A stretch of 64,000 nucleotides of DNA from Amoebophrya sp. A120 (Eukaryota > Sar > Dinophyceae > Syndiniales > Amoebophryaceae). Shown one piece after another: positions 12,406 through 22,600 of the stretch (position 1 is its first letter; each line of letters starts with the position of its first letter). Location: NCBI GenBank assembly GCA_905178155.1, contig CAJINV010000008.1:2046001-2110000 (forward strand), in the 5' to 3' direction. A program made the translations under genes and the position numbers. Below the pieces are notes generated by a model that did no database searches, had not been told where the DNA came from, and saw nothing but the letters and a program-made list of their open reading frames with translations.

Positions 12406-13762
12406 CTAGAAGCAGGGCTCAGTTTCTCAGTGCTTACAACAATATTTTGGCTAGCTTAGGAGTAAGTGAAAGTCCTTAAGAAGAAGCTCTGTCTGTATAC
12501 AATTTTCGCAAGAAAATTGCAAATCAAATTTTGCAGTTCCTATTTTTTTTCGATCACGAGAATACAAATTGTCACTGCTATTGTGCGGCTAGCGTCGCGA
12601 TTCTGATTTGGTCTGCTCTGTCCGAAAATGAATGCGTTTTCATCTCATATGATCTTTGCAAGAAGTTTGTTGTTTTCAAAACGTATCGATGCGATCTCAT
12701 TTTTGTTGGCGAAGGTCCTGACCTGGCCGTGAGCTTCGGGAATGTAAGCAATGACTACTTACAGAAAGTTTGTTTGCTTTACTGTTTTTGTTTTCGTTTG
12801 TGACCGCTAAATGATTTTATTTCGAGCTACCGGGTAATGTAAGCCTAAGCATTTATTTCGGGTGTCTAGCTTGTGAGCCAGACTCTGTCTTCTGAGAACA
12901 AAGCAAAGGGAACGTGCACGATCATATTCAACGAATCTCACGCAAATATGTTTGATAAATTGCTTTGACGTTAATTGTGTGCAATTGATTTATTAGTGAC
13001 GCTCCGAACTCCTGTAGCCTATTAACAGCGAGAGTTTTTTGGAAGCAGCCTACTTGTTGTTGCATTGGTTGACAAGATTGATAGTTGACCGTCAGCCAAT
13101 TCATGTTCGGTCCTCGTCACAGTCCTATTTTCGTCAGGGCTCGTCAGAGCCGGCGCGCTAGTAGCAGCATCGTGGTCGGTCAGTAAGTGAAAGTTTCACT
13201 CGGTATTGCGTTTACCACATTTATTTCACTTCTCGGTACCTATTCCACATCGCAGAACCTGAAGTAGAACATCCTTCTCGGTAGTTGCATCGGATTGCTC
13301 TCGCTTTGTTTTGTCTTCTGTCTACTCGGTGCTCCCGGCGAGCTGGGTCGGTGTTGATAGTGCTTGTTTACAGACAGGACGAGTTCGCTGCTGGAACTCA
13401 CTGCCCGCTCAGTTGCCTCTGAATTTGCGAATTGTCGTTACTTTCGGTTTTGCCGGCTCCTACGATAATCGAGCACCTTCGTTTGATGACTGCGAAGATA
13501 AAATGGTATCAGCATCAGCTTCTATTGTTTCATATCGTCCATAATGCAGGAACTCAGCGAGGAAAAGCAGAAGACTTCCCTTTTTCGTATGCAAAAAGGT
13601 CCATGGTGTACAGATTCTGTTGAGTGCATTTTGTTGTTTTTAGAATTGTGGTCGTAAGTAGGGTGAGATTTCCTTCGGCGACGTCGGCTAGATCACAGTA
13701 AAGACTTTTGCAGAAGCAGACCCGGGGGGCTAGCCTCGGCCGCCCCGGGGGTTGAAAGTAAG
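12406..13762. other. Intergenic region
   Basis: About 1.36 kb. Only short open frames with no recognisable features. No introner termini, RNA genes or repeats seen. Confidence 0.45.
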
Positions 13763-16653
13763 ATGACACGGGCGCAAGAAGGAACAGGGGCCCCCGCTCT
13801 CTCCCGGACTTCTAAGGTGCACTTGCGACGAGCGCGGTTTGTGTTCTACTTTCCTCTGACATTTCTTGTTCACCTTCACGGACAATGTGTGGTGACTTCC
13901 GAGAGTCGATTAGGGACGACGTCGATCCGGGGGGACGAGAGCACGACGATGACTGCAGGCGAAAACACAAGTAATCATTTTGCCGACCTGGACGCTGTAG
14001 AGGACCAAGAGGATGAAAAAGCGGTTTACAGTACGGAGTCGCGCTACTTCCTTCCGCCCACAATCGGAGGAACTGGTACATTTGCACAGCTCGTCGAGGA
14101 GGATGATCATATCCTGGTGTAAAATCGCGTGTGGCGGGTCGTCCATCTCTTTCAAAAAAATCTTATATGAAGTATGCGCAGGAAAGCATTTTTTTGATTT
14201 TATTTGTATCAGTATTCGGGAATGTCAATAGCAAAACTCAATAGGGAGACTGGACGCGTTGCCGCGTTTTTTACACCGGATGATCTTCGAAGGTGTACAC
14301 CAGCGAACGAGAGGCGCCCTTTTTAGCCGAAGGATGAGGAGCAGCATTATCCTCTGTAAAAACGTAACCGCCCTGGCCCTAGAGTTGTTTTCATGGGAGT
14401 CTACATCCACACGCAGAAGGTGTTTCGTGCGCATCCTCAATAAGACGCGTTTTGTAGTTTTCCTTCGACGAAATTTGTCATGCGCTAGTAAACCTGAAAA
14501 ACCTTCTTGTTCTGAAGAGGTCACGCTAGATAACTATGCGACACTGGGGCCCGAGGTCGTCTAGCGGGCCCTAATTCGAGGACTTGATGTCTAAGTGGAG
14601 TCTCATCCTGACGGGGAGGTGGGGAGGTCTTTACATGGGATTATGAGCACCAGCTTGACATTTTTGCCTCTGCAGTTGAACGCCACCAGGTCGACGTTCC
14701 CCGGTGCAAAGGAAGGGACAAGCCTGGTTGAGCAGCAGTGGCCGGCTGACGTTGCGGCCGCGATTGCCAATATTGAAGCCGGCGTTGACAAGAATCTGTA
14801 CGAGTGGACACAACCCGGGTACTGTGCGTGCCAAGGAAATTTTTGCCCCACGAAGCTCGATTTATCACCCGAAGGCTTCAATACATGTCAAGCTAACTGC
14901 ACAAGTAACGCGGCGTGTATGGGGTTCGCCTATTCCAGTAACTGCGAATATTATGTGCAACACACACTTGTCGATGGCGTGGCGCTGAGGTTCCATAGCG
15001 GCCAGCTAATATGCAAAACGATTAGAACTACGCCCCTGCCGCACAAAACGTTGAAAAAGATTTCCGAACACGAATACCACAAGAACGAACGTGCATCATT
15101 GGAATCCAATTCTTGCAATCCAGAGACAGCTTCACAGGACGAAAACGAAACGCAGAGTATACTGGGGCTGCATGTTCTATATACTTAGAACGAAACGCAA
15201 ATAGTGCATACATGGAAAAAAGTTATCAAGTACATGCACCTAGAACTTTTGTCCAGTCTCGATAAAAGATTTTGGGGCGGGGGCGTGATTATGTAAATTC
15301 TATAGACCCAATCGGACAAAATGAACAAGCTCGGCAAAAACGAAGCCGCCGATAGCCGGAACAGATTCACTAAAAGCACGTGGTTACCATTCGGTTGTCT
15401 GCGAAAGAAACCAGGCAAGCATCGGAGCTCTTTCGTGACGCGATATCGCTCCCTTTGTTTAAGAGGCATCTGTGGGTGTGGGCCGTCGACTATGAGAGTA
15501 CACAACTCCGCCTCCCTCTCATTTGAAGGGCACACGCAGCAACACAAGCCCTGGCATAAGTGCCGCTTTTGCATAACAAGTTCGAGATAGATTCTATTGC
15601 TGTTTCGGCTTCCGGAATCTGTCATGCAAGTAGTGCCAGAGAGGAAAGCGTTGGTTTGGTATTTTGCATGACAAACGAGGGGGAGGGGGAGTTGTGGAGT
15701 GTCATATCCACGGTTTGCAAAACCAAGCTTGTGGTCCGAGGGCTGGCGTCGCAGCAGGCTTGTGAACAGAAGTGCGACGCAGCGCAGGACTGTGCGGCGT
15801 ACATGTTTGGCTCTGTGTCAGACGCGCAGGGTTCCGATCCGGGCGCCCCTCTTGAGCCAAAGACGAATTACAATGAAAAAATCGCCGGAACTTGCCGTCT
15901 GTTCGAGAACACGCGAGACAGAGAAGGTTTTGCTTACCCGCCCGATGGTGTGTTCTTGTTTGATGAAATTTACGACAACTCAGCCCTTTCTCCTGGAGAC
16001 CTACGCGATCCGTCGAAATGGAGGAGGAGAACTGATGAAAACGGGACCGTGCTCGTAGACAACGTTGTATCTGGAGGAAAAACGTCCACGCCCCGTAGTT
16101 AAGTCAGATGGGGAACCTGATATGAGGCATCATGTTGAGATTGAGAAGTTTTCTGGATTCCGCATCAGAGCAGCATACTAGTCGTACTTGTCTAGTACTA
16201 GAAAACCCGCAGCACAAATTGGCCCTCTTGTCCTGATGAGAGCATGACTAAGTCCAAATAGATACCACTTAGGAAAAATGCTCCTTATGGAACCAACTGC
16301 GCGTGAGAGACGTCCGAGACGTGCGGACTTGCATGAAAGATGTGGGGTGAGGACGTTTCCATATTGGATACGTAGATGAGGCGGAAGATTTTTTGTGGCT
16401 ACGCGAGTTCTGCATGAACAAGATGGATACTCGTGTGGCCAATGCTACACACCATGGCGGCGGCGTCATGGCAAACGGAACAGGAGGTTCTGGCAGTGCA
16501 GTATCCGCGTCAGACGATTCGCTTCTAGAGTACTGCTTTTACGGAACGATTATTGGTGCGGCAGCTCTAATGGTCGCGCTGATTGTAGTGATCTTCTTCC
16601 TTCTGCAGCAGGTGCAGCACCGGAAGCACTACGCATGTAGAAAAAGTTCTTGA
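13763..16653 (+). CDS. PAN/apple-like cysteine-rich type I membrane protein
   Basis: Probable cell-surface protein. The N-terminus has a hydrophobic signal-like stretch (RFVFYFPLTFLVHLHGQC). Two cysteine-rich modules follow. The first, about 14810-15020, has GYCACQGNFC, NTCQANC, AACMGFAY and NCEYY. The second, about 15710-15900, has STVCKTK, QACEQKCDAAQDCAAYMFG and GTCRLF. The spacing and the C-x-x-F/Y endings resemble PAN/apple modules, which bind carbohydrate or protein; this is a similarity by eye. The last exon (from 16376) has a glycine/serine linker, one clear membrane span (YGTIIGAAALMVALIVVIFFLLQQV) and a short basic tail. The final junction across introner B4 is in frame (D-N-V-D-E-A). 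Introners F1 and B3 and an unresolved intron between about 15050 and 15690 also interrupt it, so middle exon boundaries are approximate. Confidence 0.65.
14110..14281 (+). mobile_element. Introner-like element F1 (172 bp)
   Basis: Left end TATCCTGGTGTAAAATCGCG; right end in reverse complement ATCCGGTGTAAAAAACGCGG. Flanked by GATCA and GATCT (4/5). A repeat-precise excision does not obviously keep frame, so either the splice point or the exon model differs here. Confidence 0.6.
14348..14642 (+). mobile_element. Introner-like element B3 (diverged)
   Basis: Left end TATCCTCTGTAAAAACGTAA; right end in reverse complement AATCCCATGTAAAGACCTCC. This is clearly family B but degraded. The right boundary is uncertain by a few bases because no clean 5-bp duplication is visible; AGCAT on the left resembles AGCAC shortly after the right end. 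Confidence 0.6.
16068..16370 (+). mobile_element. Introner-like element B4
   Basis: Left TATCTGGAGGAAAAACGTCC then ACGCCCC; right GTGGGGTGAGGACGTTTCC then ATATTGGATA. Duplication CGTTG/CGTAG (4/5). Excision joins the PAN protein to its membrane-span exon in phase 1. Confidence 0.8.
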
Positions 16654-16900
16654 CCGAAAGCTTCATGTCGACCTGCTTTGATTGTTTTGATTTCTTCGGT
16701 CCTCATGGGTCCTCTCATGAGGCTTCGCATGCACAAGCAGAACGAGCACCAGCGAGTTGCTTTGTCAGTTTGGTTGCATGATCATGACTTTGCTGTGAGC
16801 GTCTGCAGGAGGTGCACCTTGGCGCACCGTTGTAGGACAGAAGTGCTCTAATTGAAGTAGAGACAAAAGCGGTCGACCGGACGAGGGGCCGTCCCTGTAT

Positions 16901-17808
16901 GTGTTGTCCTTGACGAGCAGCGGCGAGGCAATGAAGCCGGTCAGCGTAATTTTTCTCTGCGATATCAATTCCTTGCTAAACAAGTCTCCTCGTCGAAGAC
17001 CGGCGGCGCAGCGGTGGCGCCAGAGAACCAAAATATATGCAAACGCGCAGCTGCTTGAGCCACAGCGAGATCCCGGCACTGCTCTGGAGAATGCTCTTGG
17101 AACTCGGGGAACGGCGACGCGTAGTGCTGGCGGTGCTGCAATTGCGACTTCGACTTACAGAAGGCGCGGAAATAAAACTCCACGGGAGCAGCAGAATCGC
17201 GGATCTGTGGCATCCCAGCGGCCGAGTACGGTTCGAGATTCGACATACGTGCTTACCTTGCCGCGGATCGATCCTTATCGAACAGGAAACGCACTACCTG
17301 TCGCTTGTTCCGCTCTGTCCACCTATGACGTGGACCTATCGACGTCCCAAAGCATTGGCATTGCATCAAATTGATTGTGTTTATTTGTCATATCTTCATC
17401 TGTTCGTCTTGCACTTGCAGCTACGGTTGTAATCGCAGAAAGTTCTTTTGATCTTGTTCTCGCTTGCCACGGAGTTGTTCTCGACCTTGCATGTACAACT
17501 CCGGCAGTTACAACAATGATTTTTTCAAATCCCCAGCAATGGAAAAAAGTGGTAGGCGCGAACTGCAAACGACAGGATTGTTTTTTCTGCGCGATAACGC
17601 CGCTCCCACAGTACTACTGAAACGAAGAGCGCCAGCGGGCGACCCCGTCAAAGTCAACCAACCACTCAACCACGGAGCTGGAGCGCTGGAGGGCATCGCA
17701 GAAGAGGACTCGTTTACAGGCACAGCGCTTCCGGTGGGCCGTGATCCGGCGCTGTGGTTGGCGAACCGACATCAGGCCAGACTGGCGAAAACGCCATATG
17801 AGTTGTAA
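16901..17808 (+). CDS. Possible small gene, frame uncertain
   Basis: Open frames of 114-157 residues overlap here in more than one frame, and I cannot decide which is coding. The most protein-like stretch is at 17464-17808, ending in a basic/alanine-rich segment (ALWLANRHQARLAKTPYEL) before a stop at 17806-17808. A likely acceptor (TCCCCAG) lies at about 17538. No domain is recognised and no introner ends are seen. It sits in the expected strand and position between two clear genes. Confidence 0.22.
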
Positions 17809-18451
17809 ATCGGACCAGCTTCGTTGTTTGGTCGGCATCGGCAACGAAGGCAGTTAGAAGCTGCTCTTTTTTTTCTGTATTTGTGTGATGGAGGTGCTTA
17901 CTATTGAGCCTCATTATTTTTCTCTTCTACGCCCGCTTCGCCGTGCTTTAAAAGCGTCTAATTGGTGATATGACAATACGAGCGGATTATAGCAAAGGAG
18001 GGGTGGGCGTGGGCTAGCAATAGCAGATGCATTTTCTGCGGCCGTCCAGTAGGTTACCGATACCGACGCAAGAATGAGTACTGATTTGCAATGCATAGGC
18101 GACCACCGATGCTAAGCCCCTTTGCGGGCGGCTCCGTGAAAAACTCTGAAGCAGCCGCACTCATTATGCGTCCAGGTAACGCAGGGCATCAGCCTCAGCC
18201 GTATCAATTTGCGGGCCCAGTTATCAGACAAAACAAGGCTAGCATAAGCATGGCGCATTTCGGTTTATTCAAGATTTTTTCCGCTCAAATTAAGGAGCGC
18301 AGACGCAATTCTCGTTATGTATTCAAGAAGCACGCGCACCACTGTCATACGTGTTCCGATAAACGTTCTGATGTTCTTGTCCATGTGCCTGTGATGCATG
18401 GTAGAGATGATCTAATGTCCGAAGCAGATTAGATGTCAGACAACATTCGCA
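17809..18451. other. Intergenic region with one weak open frame
   Basis: A 113-residue + frame at 18091-18432 has no recognisable features. TTTGCAATGCATA at 18085-18097 matches the outer end of a family A introner, but the diagnostic CCAGACCCAGAC is absent and no left partner was found. Confidence 0.3.
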
Positions 18452-18844
18452 ATGAGTGTGTTTTCATCTCACGGAGAACAGATGGAGCAGGATGGCACTT
18501 ATGCTAGTATTTTGTTATTTAAGTCGATACAGAGGACCAGGACACCAGCATCGGCGTGGCCGGTAGGAGGCATGACGGAGGCCAACGAGCTCTCCGACGA
18601 CGGGAGTGACATGGCAAACTCAGTGTACATTGTGGATGCACTTTCGTCTCTGGATACAGAACCAACTACTGAGTACCTCCGCGTAGCCGGCGGCGACGAC
18701 ACAGGCCCTCCTGCGCGTGCAGCGAAACACAGGCCGGAAACTACCTACCTGCGCGTGCTGCGAAACGCGATGGCTGCAGAGGAAGCGCGCGCTGACATGG
18801 GTACAATCACGCCCTCCGGGCCCGCGCCACCACCAGAATCCTAG
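18452..18844 (+). CDS. Possible small acidic protein (130 aa)
   Basis: Single open frame of Ser/Asp/Ala/Pro-rich composition with two similar short segments, TTEYLRVAGGDD and TTYLRVLRNAM, about 28 residues apart. No signal or membrane segment. The start is uncertain; a later in-frame ATG at 18571 (MTEANELSDDGSDM) is equally possible. Not recognised. Retained because its codon composition resembles the neighbouring genes more than the flanking A/T-rich spacers. Confidence 0.3.
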   Translation: MSVFSSHGEQMEQDGTYASILLFKSIQRTRTPASAWPVGGMTEANELSDDGSDMANSVYIVDALSSLDTEPTTEYLRVAGGDDTGPPARAAKHRPETTYLRVLRNAMAAEEARADMGTITPSGPAPPPES

Positions 18845-19683
18845 CAGGATTTTCGAATCCACACACCGTCCCGTACCCTTTCTTGAGGCTAGGGTTTGCA
18901 TTTTTGGAAATACCCATTTTAAAAAGAATCCCTTGTTTTTTTTTCTTTCTGCGTGATTTCCATATGCTTTATACTTTCTACGTACTTTACTGAATATCTA
19001 CTGCGAGAACTATTGATTTGGCTTTCCATGCGGACCAACCGCATCAGCATCTCGTGAACAGCTTCCTGCACCAGGTTGCTCAATCAATCTGATCTGTTCC
19101 TCACTTGCATTGCTTTGCTCCGCCTGTCCAGCATCTTCCTTGGCTGCTCTCGTTGACATCGACTGGTCGACATGCCAGATCAGAATCAGATCCAGTGGTT
19201 GTTGTGGTTTGGTCGACTGGTGTGCGTGCTTTTGCGTACACACACGATGTCACGGTGCTCCTTGCAAAACATGTCCTTTTGAAAGATCAGGATCCAGTTT
19301 TTTTACAAGGGTACTTAACCATGAAGATTTGTTACCTTGCACAGGCGATTTCCAGCGATTTTCAAGGTGTAATTTTTTTTGAAGAACCGCGCGGATCAAT
19401 TTTACCAGGAATTCAACAAATTATGACGAATGTTGCATGATTGTATGTATGTGTTAGAAGATCCATCTTCAGCTGAGAAGACTTCGGAGATGACTGCAGC
19501 TGTGTTAACAGAAATTAGAATAGTTCCATCGCCGTTGTCACTTCAAAAGTTCGAAAAGATACATACTCACTCGGTGGAGAGTGAGCATATTATCTTGATT
19601 ACTATCTGCTAGCAAACAGCTGTTTGTCGTTTTCGGTTGTGGTGTCTATTCTGGTGATCCATCATCTACTGCTTTTCTTTGAC
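18845..19683. other. Intergenic region upstream of the ABC transporter
   Basis: About 840 bp with T-rich runs and short unrelated open frames. The transporter frame is open upstream to a possible start at 19624 encoding a hydrophobic stretch (VVSILVIHHLLLFF); I use 19684. No RNA gene or repeat seen. Confidence 0.35.
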
Positions 19684-22600
19684 ATGATGAGAGTGACGAG
19701 TCCTCCAAACGCGAACATCCGGAACGTTTCTTCCCAAGCGAGCCAGGGCGTGGATGGAGATGAACGGACGGCGACCACTTCGTCCCGCCCAAAGTTTTCG
19801 CTTCTGTGGCGCAACCTGAGTTACCGGGTTCACGACAAGCAGATCCTGAAGCAGGTGTATGGGGAGTTCAAGTCCGGCGAGGTGGCCGCGGTGATGGGGT
19901 TTTCCGGGGCCGGGAAATCCACGCTGCTGAACCTTCTCGCCGGACGCCAGGCCTGGAAACACAAAGTGAACCACGACACCCGCGTGTTCCTGAACGACTG
20001 CCCCGTATCAAATGTAAAAATGTCTGGGTCTGGAAGAATCCAACTTGTCATGCTAAATCTGCAGCATGCAAAAATCTGTGTTGCATGATTACCAAAAGTC
20101 GCCCAGTTTTGACCAAGTCGGAAGGCAGATTCTCATGCAGGATAGGCATGAGAAAGATCGCACAGAATCTGTCGTGCTAGGTGCTGCATTCCAGACCTCA
20201 TGGGTCATGGAGAAGCTGCATGACAAATCGCGCATTCTTCCAGACCCAGACATTTTTACATTTGATACCCCGTCCGGGAAAACCACCTCCGCGCGTCTAT
20301 CGGTTTCGTGCCCCAAGACGACGGGCTGTTTCCCTTCCACACCGTCTACGAGTCCCTGCTGTTTCGCGCACGGCTTACCGTGGAGGAAGACATTAATACT
20401 AGCGATGATCCATTACGGAGTAGCATTTCAACAGCCGTCTGCTCGGCGGATCCAGGTTCCAAGGAGGTTGTTCCACCGCGGCACAGGCTCAGGCTGAAAG
20501 AGAAGTTGTGTGAGGAGCACGACAGAAGTAGCAGAGACGAGATGGGATCTTCAATCTGTTCGGAAAATGAGGAACATATCACAGCGGACGCGATGAATAA
20601 AGACCTTGAGGGCCGTGCCGCTCTGTTGCGGAAAAAGAGCGCGTCTTACTCAACCGTGACCGGGGCCGCGCCGCGATTGGGCAACGCTCAGAAGCAGGAT
20701 CGGAGAAATATGAGGAAGAGTGGCAGTCATGAAACAAAAGAATGTAATGGTGACATAGAACAGGGCCTGGACGGAAGTACAATGGAACAAGGCCACTTGA
20801 GAAGTGGAACTAACGAAGAAGCGCTCGACAACGACTACACCGAGAAGATGCACGCGGCGCCGTCGTCTGTGAAAACAGATCCGCAGGAGCAGCGCGTGCA
20901 TGAGGTAATTCGGCGCCTGGGGCTCTCTCACGCGAAGGATACGTTGATCGGGAACCACCTAACCCGGGGGGTGAGTGGGGGCGAGCGCAAGCGCGTCGCG
21001 GTGGCGTGCGAACTGCTGTCGAACCCGCCGGTCTTGTTTCTCGACGAGCCCACATCCGGTCTGGACGCGGTTGCCGCGCTGGAGCTGGTGCGCTACTTGA
21101 AGCAGATCGCGCGGGCCGAAAATCGCCTCATTGTCTGCGTCATCCACCAGCCCAGCAGCTATGTGTTCTCGTTGTTCGACAAAGCCATTCTGATGAAGTA
21201 CGGAGAAATCCTGTGCGAGGGGAGGGTTGCGAACCTCGATCCGGCAGAAAGGTCAACATCTGACGCAGTGTCACAACCGGACAACGGGCAAGAACGGGAA
21301 GCAGCACGTGCGGGCACGAGACAAGAGGTGGTCCTCGAAGAGAGTACTTACGACAAATGCGAGAAAAACAGCACAAAGGTAGTTGTAGATGCGGCAGATG
21401 AACGGCACGAGCTAAAAGGTAGAACTCCAGCTATAAGTCTCGGAGCGGGCGGACGAGACCTTGAGGACGGCGACGGTGCCACCAGCAACGTTGATGAAGT
21501 AGGGCGAGGTGTTGAAAATATAAGACCTCAGGTGGACGACACTAACTATTTGGTGACGGACCCGCTCGCGGCGATAGGCCGACCCGTTCCGCCGTGTTTT
21601 AATGCGGCAGACTGGCTGATCCAGCAAGCTCGGGACATGACAGAGGACGAGGATCGAGAGGTCAAAGCGTTTACAAGGAACCGGTTTTTCGGTTCTCGCA
21701 GCGCAGCTGGCGAAAGTTGTACACAAGAAGCGCAGGGAAAGGGATTGGTCCCTCTCCCAGACACAAATCTGCATCCCAGCGGCGGTTTGTCATATCTGTT
21801 GAAGAAAGTCTCCAGCAAGGGGAGTCTAGTATCGTCAGTACTCTCCGGAGTTGAAGACGACACTTCTGCGCCACTTTTGGAAGGCGGAAATAAAATGAAG
21901 CACCATCATTGTACTGACTCTACAGGTTGTACAACTAAAATGGACATGCGGCCGAGAAGCATTAGCAAGTACAACGACGACCAGCACCGCAGCAAGCGGC
22001 GTCGCTACACGCCTTTTCCCTACCAGGTGTGGATGTTGTGGCAGCGGGAGTTTGTGACTTTCTACCGCAACCGGACGCAGACCTTCGCGCGGTTCGGGAA
22101 TTTGTACTTTATGATGCTGCTGTTCTGCGCACTTTTCGCCAACATTGGGATCGACCTGCCGGAAAGCGTCGCGGACGCCGGCTCGCTCTTTGACGAGGAA
22201 AACCTCTCCCTGCTGCCCAACAAGATACGCGGGGAGCTGGGCGCGCTGACCTCCACGCTGATCACGCTCAACTTCTGGACGGCGGCCTTCCACCTGCAGG
22301 AACTGGTAGTCGCGCGCGACTGGTACATCCGGGAGCACTATGCTTCGCAAATATAATGAATGTTGTCTGGGTCTGGAAAGAAGTAGCCAATTATTATTCA
22401 TCGTGGTCCTACTTGCATATTACGAGACGAGTCCTCCCGTGTTTGGCATAACAGCATGGCAAGGTTTCCTCGCTGGTTTCTTTCGAGTTCAATTCTTGTG
22501 TTTAGCATTTTAAAAAGCTGCCTCTACTCAGGAGCATGACAAAAAAAAACTGGCGACTCCTCTCCACGCATCACAGATCTTGCTGCTGCTCTTCCGGCCT

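Noticed and set aside
18071-18097. Possible right end of a family A introner (TTTGCAATGCATA)
   Set aside because: The diagnostic CCAGACCCAGAC part is missing and no left end or duplication was found.
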